Positions 56,959 to 64,000 of a stretch of DNA of 64,000 nucleotides are shown piece after piece. The position numbers were made by a program, and so were the translations under genes. Numbering within the stretch: the stretch's first letter is position 1; each line of letters starts with the position of its first letter. The DNA is from Coccinella septempunctata (lineage: Eukaryota; Arthropoda; Insecta; Coleoptera; Coccinellidae), in the NCBI RefSeq assembly GCF_907165205.1, contig NC_058195.1, positions 25,812,936 through 25,876,935 of the forward strand. Reading direction: 5' to 3'. The notes under the pieces are model-generated. The model searched no databases. It was not told the origin of the DNA and saw only the letters and a program-made list of their open reading frames with translations.

Positions 56959-58048
56959 CTTCTTCTTCTTCTTCTTCTTTATCAGCCACATCTTGTCTAC
57001 TCCTGAACGTAGGCCTCCTTCAAATTTCTCCATGCTGTCCTATCTTGTGCTGTTCGAAACCACCCTATACCTGCTTGCTTTTTGATGTCATCGAGCCATC
57101 TTTTCTGTGGTCTTCCTGCGCTTCGCCTCGATCTTCTTGGTCGCCAGTGCACCAGTCTATAAGTCCAATGTGTTCCATCTTTCCGCGCCACATGTCCTAC
57201 CCACTGCCATTTCAGCTCCGCGATCCGCTCTATCACATCCATCACCCTAGTTTTCTGTCGAATATCCTCGTTCCTCTTCCTGTCTCTGAGACTAATCCCG
57301 AGCATAACTCGTTCCATTGCTCTTTGCATCACTCTCATTTGATTCGCTGTCTTTTTGGTCATTGCCATCGTCTCCAAACCGTAGGTTGCTACTGGGAGTA
57401 TACAGGTGTCAAAAGCTCTTCGTTTGAGGTTAATGGGGATGCTTTTATTTTTGAATATGTAATTCATTTTCCCAAACCCTGCCCAGGCCAATCTGATTCT
57501 CCTTTTAATTTCTGCCGTCTGGTTTTCTTTACCTATTTTAATCGCATGCCCCAAGTATACATATTCCTTCACGTTTTCCAGTTTCGTGCCATCTACATGT
57601 ATCGTTTCTTCGGTGTTACTTATTATTTTAGTTTTGGCGATGTTCATCTTCAAACCGATCCTCTTCGAAGCTTCGTTTAGTTGTTTTATCATTTCGCTCA
57701 GTTCTTGCATACTACTGCTTATAATGAGGATATCGTCGGCAAATCGGAGATGACTCAAATATAATCCGTCGATATTTACTCCTTTTGTTTCCCACTGTAA
57801 GGTTTTAAAAACGTTCTCTAGTGCTAGAGTAAAAAGCTTGGGGGAGTTTATATCGCCCTGACGTACACCCCGTTTTACTTCGATCCTATCGGTTTTCAGA
57901 TCTTCGTTAATTTTGACGTGAAAAGTTGCGTTCTTATATATGGCCTTTATGAGATTTGTGTACCTTGAATCTATTCTAGCATCATCCACATCTTGTAAGA
58001 AGGCCCAGGGTTCAACAGAATCGAACGCTTTGTGAAAATCTACAAATT
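56959..58048 (-). mobile_element. RTE-type LINE 3' fragment
   Basis: A 5'-truncated RTE-like copy: DFHKAFDSVEPWAFL, GVRQGDINSPKLF, LRFADDILIISSS, LKMNIAKTKI and the tail GRPQKRWLDDIKK...WRNLKEAYVQE, then a very short 3' UTR and a (GAA)n tail. It is bounded by 11-bp duplications (plus-strand TTTTCCTCTGT at 56948-56958 and 58049-58059). A very short 3' UTR with a simple-repeat tail is typical for RTE. Confidence 0.85.
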
Positions 58049-59642
58049 TTTTCCTCTGTAAAGCTGCTAAATCGGTGGTGGTCCAAGAGATAATACCAAA
58101 TGAATAGCTCAGCGCCGAGCAAGCGTAGGTGTTAATCGCTCTTATCAGATTCTTGCTGTTAAGACCAGTTCTAATTATCCTCCTCAATCTTCGGGTGAAC
58201 TCCTCCGTTAATTCTTTCTTCATCTGGGTCTGATTGATTTTTCTTGCCTGTTTTATGCCTAGATACTTGTATGTGTCTCCTTCCTTTAATGCTTCGATTT
58301 CTGCACCTTCCTTGAGTTTGAACGTACCATCTTCTATTTTCCCTCTCGTTATGTTTAGCAGTCGACATTTTTCTAGTCCAAACTTCATTTTGATGTCTTC
58401 CGAGAGTCCTTCCACCATTTTCAGCATCAGTTGCATTTGTTTTTTGGTAGATGCGAAGAGTTTCAAATCGTCCACGTAAAGGAGATGATTCAGTTTCATC
58501 ATAGTTCTACTGCCGCTCTTGATGGAAAATCCGTATTCCGTAGAATTCAATCTATGAGACATGGGATTCAGGGCCATGCAGAACCGCAGAGGGCTCAGCG
58601 AGTCTCCTTGGAAAATTCCGCGTCTTATTGGAAAAGGTATTGTTGTAATGGAGCAATCTGCTGCTTTCATTTGAAGACTATTACGCCAGGTTGACATGGC
58701 GTTTTTCAGGAACTTAACAATATTGGGATCCACCTTGTAAATCTTCAAGATCGTCAAGAGCCATTCGTGAGGTATAGAATCGAATGCTTTTTTGTAGTCT
58801 ATGTACGCAGCGTACAGATTCCTTCGCTTGGAGAACGCTTGATTGCAGATAACTGAATCTATTATTAGTTGTTCTTTGCACCCTCGGCTGTCTTTGGTGC
58901 ATCCTTTCTGTTGCATGGCGATGATGTTATTCCTTTCGCAATGGTCGTGAATTCGGTTTGAAATGCACGATGTGATTAATTTGTACATCGTTGGAAGACA
59001 TGTGATTGGTCGGTACTTGGATGGGTCTTCTGTATTCCTTTGGTCTTTAGGTAACAGGTATGTTGTGCCATGGGTAAGGAATACTGGCATTCTTTCGGGA
59101 TTTTCAATGACATCATTTATTGCGGAGGTCAATTTGTCATGCATGATCCAAAGTTTCTTGATCCAGAAGTTCTGTAATCCATCAGGCCCAGGTGCTTTCC
59201 AGTTGTGCAGTCCTCTGATAGCTGATTTTACTTCTTCAATTGTGATCATGTCATGCTGCATCGGCTCATATTTTATAGCTTCAGATTTTTCAATTTCAAT
59301 CCATCCAGTATCTCCATTGAACTGAGGTTTCGTTGATAATTGTTCGGTCCAGAATTGTTCAATGGCTTCCTTTGGTGGTAACTTTCCATTTTCTCCATCC
59401 GACGATGTGAGTGACCGGTAGAAAGATTCTTCCGACTTTTCGAATGAATTATTGTCTCTTTTCCGGCTATAATTGTTTTTATATCTCCTCAGGCGTTCTG
59501 CATACAGACTTAATTTTTGCTTCAGAGTGTCGAGGCAATGGTGAGCTGTAGCATTCTCCGTCTCTCGTTCTGTGTGTGTCCTGTTTCTATCCATGATCTC
59601 TTTGGTAGCTTTCACAACCTTTCTTCCTCGATTCCCGTTCAA
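56997..59642 (-). CDS. Chimeric ORF: R4/Dong-like RT fused in frame to RTE RT end
   Basis: 881 codons without a stop. Residues 1-530 are the R4/Dong-like LINE (KAPGPDGLQNFWIKKL, YRPITCLPTMYK, YKKAFDSIPHEWLL, GIFQGDSLSPLRF, LLYVDDLKLFAS, KYLGIKQ). At LQRK the frame passes into the RTE insert and stays open to its natural stop (RFADDILI, the RTE catalytic box, then the C-terminus). The chimera thus holds two RT active sites, the second RT lacking its N-terminal half. The frame also extends upstream of the first Met. This is an accident of insertion phase; use as a protein is unproven. Confidence 0.85.
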   Translation of the reverse strand: MNGNRGRKVVKATKEIMDRNRTHTERETENATAHHCLDTLKQKLSLYAERLRRYKNNYSRKRDNNSFEKSEESFYRSLTSSDGENGKLPPKEAIEQFWTEQLSTKPQFNGDTGWIEIEKSEAIKYEPMQHDMITIEEVKSAIRGLHNWKAPGPDGLQNFWIKKLWIMHDKLTSAINDVIENPERMPVFLTHGTTYLLPKDQRNTEDPSKYRPITCLPTMYKLITSCISNRIHDHCERNNIIAMQQKGCTKDSRGCKEQLIIDSVICNQAFSKRRNLYAAYIDYKKAFDSIPHEWLLTILKIYKVDPNIVKFLKNAMSTWRNSLQMKAADCSITTIPFPIRRGIFQGDSLSPLRFCMALNPMSHRLNSTEYGFSIKSGSRTMMKLNHLLYVDDLKLFASTKKQMQLMLKMVEGLSEDIKMKFGLEKCRLLNITRGKIEDGTFKLKEGAEIEALKEGDTYKYLGIKQARKINQTQMKKELTEEFTRRLRRIIRTGLNSKNLIRAINTYACSALSYSFGIISWTTTDLAALQRKKFVDFHKAFDSVEPWAFLQDVDDARIDSRYTNLIKAIYKNATFHVKINEDLKTDRIEVKRGVRQGDINSPKLFTLALENVFKTLQWETKGVNIDGLYLSHLRFADDILIISSSMQELSEMIKQLNEASKRIGLKMNIAKTKIISNTEETIHVDGTKLENVKEYVYLGHAIKIGKENQTAEIKRRIRLAWAGFGKMNYIFKNKSIPINLKRRAFDTCILPVATYGLETMAMTKKTANQMRVMQRAMERVMLGISLRDRKRNEDIRQKTRVMDVIERIAELKWQWVGHVARKDGTHWTYRLVHWRPRRSRRSAGRPQKRWLDDIKKQAGIGWFRTAQDRTAWRNLKEAYVQE

Positions 59643-59952
59643 GTACTCCGTCAGTCGTCCAATGTCTCTTCTTAGCCTTTCTGTTTTGTGTTGAAGACGT
59701 TTCTGCCTTGCTGGCGCGTGTAATTTGTGTAATTTTGGACCATCGTTGTTCGTTCGGCGAATTTATGCCCCTATGGTTTTCGCTGTCGTTAGCGCTGCAC
59801 AGTGAAAAACTAGATGCAGATATTCCAATGAACTTTCGTTCTGTAGGTATTCAGGTAAAACGTCCTTATTCAAGATATCAACCATATCACGTCCTTTGCA
59901 ATGTACATAAAAAGGATAATGGGAAGTAGGACAGCCAATGAAACACAACCTC

Positions 59953-61128
59953 TTACTTCAGCGACGTTTCGTCCATATATTTGGACTTCTTCACAGCTAG
60001 AACAATGGACCATTACAGAATGTTTGGAAAAAACTATAGTGGTGACTCACCCTTAGTTAATTGTTGTGGGCCAACGGTGTAATACAAAACATTGAACACA
60101 CAGTGTATAAATACAATTTGTTCAGATATTTACAATTAAAATAATAAATCAGAACGGACATCATATATAACAAACATCAACCAGAAATTCACATCAAATA
60201 GTAATTTATCTTATCACCAGATGTAGTGTGATAACATAATATCAATACAGGTTGTAATGCGAACCAGGTATAAACGTTCATGTTATTCTCCCTCTCAGCC
60301 GACCTCTGTTCACCCTGTACAAATTCAAAATATTGGAATACACAGAACTCAAATTATGTGTATCCGTTCTGTCATTTACAGTAGAGTTAATATTTATAAA
60401 AATCATTTCACTAATGCATCTCTTATAGTAAATGTCTTCATAGTCTAGTATACGGGCATTTTGAAAATCAAATGCGTGCAATTCTTCAAAATGATGTCTG
60501 GCTAGAGCCGTTTTGTCAACTTTATTACAATTTTTTGTTTGGCAGTCATATCTATGTTGTCTAATTCTATTCTGAAGGTACTGTCTAGTCTGTCCTATAT
60601 AACTCCTCTCGCAATCCAGGCAAGGTATCTGATAAATTAAATTAGACCTTTGTAGCATAGGGGTGTTATCTTTTAATTTATGGAATAACGCGCTTACTTT
60701 TTTTGTGTTATAGAACACCAATTGAGCCGGAATATTATTTCTCTTGAACATCAAATTAAGTTTAAACGATAGTGATGGTACGAAAGGGAATTTATAATAT
60801 TTAATTATTTCTTTATTTTCATCATTATCGGGTGGATGCGCGTGAATGTTATCTATTCTCATAGACTGTGCTATCACTTTATTAACCAAATTGATGGGGT
60901 AGTTATTGAGTTTGAGAACATATCTTATTAAATCATTATTGTCATGGTGAAATTGGGGACTACTAAGGTTCCTTACTCTATGAATCAACCCTTTCATTAC
61001 TGATAACTTCTGTTTAAAGTCATGATTCGAAAAGTAGTTTAACAATCTACCAGAACTAGTAGGTTTTCTATACCAGCAGGTCAAAAGCCTGCCATCATCA
61101 CACCTATGCACCATCACATCACACCTTG
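59953..61128 (-). pseudogene. Penelope-like element, RT end and GIY-YIG endonuclease
   Basis: The minus frame (60278-61315) becomes Penelope at about 61128: DVMVHRCDDGRL, WYRKPTSSGRLLNYFSNH, then the GIY-YIG domain LIYQIPCLDCERSYIGQTRQ, QNRIRQHRYD, ARHHFEELHAFDF and CISEMIFI with the likely catalytic Glu. It ends near 60278. The RT core is missing (5' truncation), so it is inactive. The 60 or so codons before 61128 are antisense to a LINE fragment and not part of it. The 3' noncoding tail ends with a hammerhead-like motif near 59960-59998. Confidence 0.85.
59958..59998 (-). ncRNA. Hammerhead-like motif of the Penelope element
   Basis: The minus strand reads CTGTGAAGAAGTCC, a loop AAATATA, then TGGACGAAACGTCGC: stem II GTCC/GGAC followed by GAAAC and GTC. 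The CUGANGA core is altered, so activity is uncertain. Penelope elements are known to carry hammerheads in this position. Confidence 0.4.
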
Positions 61129-61130
61129 AT

Positions 61131-61869
61131 GTGCAGCATGTCGAGCAAATGCGAGACCTTGGTGTGTTGTTTGACTCTACCTTCAGCTTCGTTCCGCATG
61201 TGGAACAATTATGCGCTTCAGCTAGTCGAGCTTTAGGCTTTGTTTTGAAATGCAGTAGAGAATTTGATGATTTGTCAACTTGGAGGAACTTATATTTTAT
61301 GCTTGTTATTAGCAAATTGGAGTACGCACATTTAATATGGTTCTCAATCTATGAGTGTCATATCTCCCGCCTGGAGGGTATACATCGTAGGTTTCTGAAA
61401 TATGTGTCATATAGACGAAATGGCAGATACCCTGAAAGAGGTGTAGATCTTTCTCATGTGATGGGCGAGGTGAGGGTTAAATCTTTAGTTTGTAGACATG
61501 AAGAACAGTGTGCCAGATTTGCACGGAAGGTATTCACAGGGGAAGTTGCTTAATCTTATCTGCTGTCAAAGATGGCACTGAATGTTCCTAGACTGACAGC
61601 AAGGTCAAGAACTACCTTCTATTTGCCAGCGGCTCATACGAACCTGTTCGAGCTTGCACCGGTAAATCGTATGTGTAGATGTGTTGACAAGCTTGCACTT
61701 AATTTATTTCGCCGAGTTCAAGGATCATTTTTGTTTTGTTGTTTATTTTTGAGATTGTTTTTGATAAATTTGATGTAGTTTTTTTTATTAAGGTTTATAT
61801 GCTGAATACATTAAATATTATGCTTATTATCTTGTAATTTGGATCTTCCTGTTGGGTAAATAAAGATAT
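61131..61869 (+). pseudogene. LINE 3' fragment (ORF2 C-terminus and tail)
   Basis: Frame 61131-61553 reads MRDLGVLFDSTFSFVPHVEQ, ALGFVLKCSREFDDL and VISKLEYAHLIWF, the region after RT in jockey/CR1-group LINEs. The frame then shifts into NRMCRCVDKLALNLFRR and ends in a tail GGGTAAATAAAGATAT at 61869. RT is absent. Copy 2 of the R4/Dong-like LINE abuts this tail. Confidence 0.75.
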
Positions 61870-64000
61870 ATGACTTTAGCCTTGCGGCTTTCACACTCCT
61901 CTCCAGAGGAAAATTCACTTATCCCAGATATCTCAGATATCAAAAGGATTAAGCTCTGTTGGAGCCCTTTCCAGGTTTTCGGGCTCGTGGTGGTGGTCGG
62001 GTCCGGGTCGCTCCTCGGCTCCCTGCTGTAGGTTGGATTCCTGCTCCACCCGCACTTCCTGTCTGAGCAGACGGTGTTCCTCTGCATTCCCCATGTACCT
62101 ACTTGCGTACAGTTCTCGCCGTTCCGAGCAGTACCGCCTTCTGCATGACTTTATAAATATTTTCGTCCAACTGAAGTTTTCTCAAGTTCTCTAGTAGTTT
62201 CTTAGGTATCAGGCCTGTAGATGAAATGACAATAGGGATGGTCTTTATATCTTTCAGCTTCCACTGTCTTCTGGTTTGTTCCTCGAGATCTCTGTATTTT
62301 GAAATTTTTTCAGTGTGTCTATCTAGAAGATTGTTATTATTTGGAATTGCCACGTCGATGAATAGTGCTGTGTCCTCATCCTTATTGAGCAATATGAGGT
62401 CTGGTCTATTGTGGGTTATTTTCCGGTCTGTGAGAACAGTGCGATCCCAGTAGAGCTTGTGATGTTCGTTTTCCAGCACAGCATCTGGATGGTAATTGTA
62501 ATGAGGAACCTTTTTCGAAGTTAGAAGTTGGTGTTTTAGTGCCAATTCTTGGTGAAGAATCTTGGCAACAGCATCATGTCTATTTTTGTACTCCGTGCCC
62601 GCGAACTTCTGACATCCCCCGGAGATGTGCTGGATAGTTTCATGTGTCGCACAGCCATAACGACAGCTATCGTCCGCCACTGAGGCATCCTTGGCGATGC
62701 ATTTCATATAATTTCTTGTTGGAATCACCTGATCCTGGATGGCGAGCATGTAGCCCTCTGTCTCAGGAAACAACCTTCCGGAAGTCAACCAGTAGTTCGA
62801 CGCAGATATGTCGACGTAATCATGGTTGACCTCATTCTGGTGCCTCCCATGCAAAGGTTTGCCAATCAGTTTCTGCATTTTACTTTCTGCAGAGTGTTCG
62901 ATGGTTTCCAAGTGATCCTGGTGTAGCTTTAACGGTGTAGAAGTATCAGCAACACAAACTACTCGATGGAGTTCTGACGAAGCTGCCTTGCTCAAGAAAT
63001 ATTTTCGAAGTCCTTCAATTTCCTGGGACATACGGTTGGACAAATCAACAATTCCTCTACCCCCAAGATGTCGTGGCAGCTCTGTCCTTTCTATTGAGCT
63101 TTTGGGGTGATGTTTATTGTGTTTAGTCAGCATCGTCCTTATTTTTCTCTGTAAAGCTGCTAAATCGGTGGTCGTCCAAGAGATAATACCAAATGAATAG
63201 CTCAGCGCCGAGCAAGCGTAGGTGTTAATCGCTTTTATCAGATTCTTGCTGTTAAGACCAGTTCTCATTATCCTCCTCAATCTTCGGGTGAACTCCTCCG
63301 TTAATTCTTTCTTCATCTGATTGATCTTTCTTGCCTGTTTTATGCCTAGATACTTGTATGTGTCTCCTTCCTTTAATGCTTCAATTTCTGCACCTTCCTT
63401 GAGTTTGAACGTACCATCTTCTATTTTCCCTCTCGTTATGTTTAGCAGTCGACATTTTTCTAGTCCAAACTTCATTTTGATGTCTTCCGAGAATCCTTCC
63501 ACCATTTTCAGCATCAGTTGCATTTGTTTTTTGGCAGATGCGAAGAGTTTCAAATCGTCCACGTAAAGGAGATGATTCAGTTTCATCATAGTTCTACTGC
63601 CGCTCTTGATGGAAAATCCGTAGTCCGTAGAATTCAATCTATGAGACAAGGGATTCAGGGCCATGCAGAACCACAGAGGGCTCAGCGAGTCTCCTTGGAA
63701 AATTCCGCGTCTTATTGGAATAGGTCCTGTTGTAATGGAGCAATCTGCTGCTTTCATTTGAAGACTAGTACGCCAGGTTGACATGGCGTTTTTCAGGAAC
63801 TTAACAATATTGGGATCCACCTTGTAAATCTTCAAGATCGTCAAGAGCCATTCGTGAGGTATAGAATCGAATGCTTTTTTGTAGTCTATGTACGCAGCGT
63901 AAAGATTCCTTCGCTTGGAGAACGCTTGATTGCAGATGACTGAATCTATTATTAGTTGTTCTTTGCACCCTCGGCTGTCTTTGGTGCATCCTTTCTGTTG
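61870..64000 (-). pseudogene. R4/Dong-like LINE, copy 2 (RT and endonuclease, 5' end beyond window)
   Basis: The frame is open from the window edge to 62099 and matches copy 1 nearly everywhere: YKKAFDSIPHEWLL, GIFQGDSLSPLWF, LLYVDDLKLFAS, then without any RTE insert LQRKIRTMLTKHNKHH, CRYGCATHETIQHISGGC and HNRPDLILLNKD. A 4-bp duplication (cctacttg against cttg) near 62097 shifts the frame 50 codons before the normal end. RT and endonuclease motifs are otherwise intact. The 3' UTR (62035-61870) matches copy 1 and lacks the hAT insert. Confidence 0.88.

Larger units (their letters stand above)
54285..59950 (-). mobile_element. R4/Dong-like LINE, copy 1, with two insertions
   Basis: Minus strand, ORF from about 59700 to 55840, 3' UTR to 54285. 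It matches copy 2 (61870-64000) closely. Inserts: an RTE fragment (56959-58048) in the RT-endonuclease linker and a hAT-like element (54423-55809) near the C-terminus. Its 3' end abuts the tail of the plus-strand LINE at 54284. The 5' end near 59950 meets a Penelope fragment. A frame at 59948-59763 (HYPFYVHCKGRD...) may be its N-terminal region but is unrecognised. Confidence 0.85.

Noticed and set aside
56913..57680. 255-codon plus-strand ORF rich in Cys/Phe/Ser
   Set aside because: It is the antisense shadow of the RTE fragment and has no family motif.
60278..61315. 345-codon frame as one Penelope protein
   Set aside because: Its first about 60 codons are antisense to the plus-strand LINE fragment; only the part below about 61128 is Penelope.

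Overview
This window looks like a gene-poor, A+T-rich piece of an insect chromosome, plausibly from a beetle; nothing in it fixes the order or species. The insect assignment rests on spliced genes with GT-AG introns, two exons of a calcitonin-like diuretic hormone (DH31) precursor, and a transposon set typical of insects (Ty3/gypsy, Pao, copia, jockey/CR1-like, R4/Dong-like and RTE LINEs, Penelope, DD41D mariner, P-like THAP elements). Only two stretches look like possible host genes: a four-exon THAP-domain gene at 6384-7425 (minus) and the DH31 exons at 35286-37492 (minus). Almost everything else is nested, mostly broken mobile DNA.
Layout. 1-1648: 3' end of a gypsy element whose pol frame runs from integrase into an OARD1-like macro domain and a CCCH zinc finger, inserted in the integrase of an older minus-strand gypsy element (1649-4440). 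4480-4732: near-perfect 123-bp palindrome. 6384-7425: THAP gene with duplicated exons. 9069-19333: a Pao element with three LTRs, TATCA target duplications, a 1.8-kb inverted-repeat transposon inside its integrase, and an extreme CTC-over-GAG strand bias. 20190-26285: gypsy, LINE and mariner relics, one gypsy carrying several short inverted-repeat elements. 26286-29058: a LINE with ORF1 and the start of an endonuclease, itself interrupted. 29327-34412: a DD41D mariner split by a Foldback-like element (30028-33918) with tandem-repeat inverted arms, a 9-bp target duplication and a central ubiquitin-protease-like frame.
35286-37492: DH31 exons with a LINE relic in the intron. 39072-42525: gypsy integrase relic, a TA microsatellite, and an R4/Dong-like LINE. 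42526-54284: a plus-strand LINE (PHD-finger ORF1, APE endonuclease, RT) into which a copia element (45791-52592, identical 208-bp LTRs, GAGCT duplications) has inserted; the copia 5' LTR is in turn split by a P-like element (50146-52421). 54285-64000: two closely related R4/Dong-like LINEs, one carrying a hAT-like element and an RTE fragment that makes an in-frame two-RT chimera, separated by Penelope and LINE fragments.
Order of events, read from who interrupts whom: old gypsy/LINE relics, then LINE C, then copia, then the P-like element; mariner, then Foldback; R4/Dong copy 1, then RTE and hAT. Most reading frames are broken, so little here is likely to be autonomous today.
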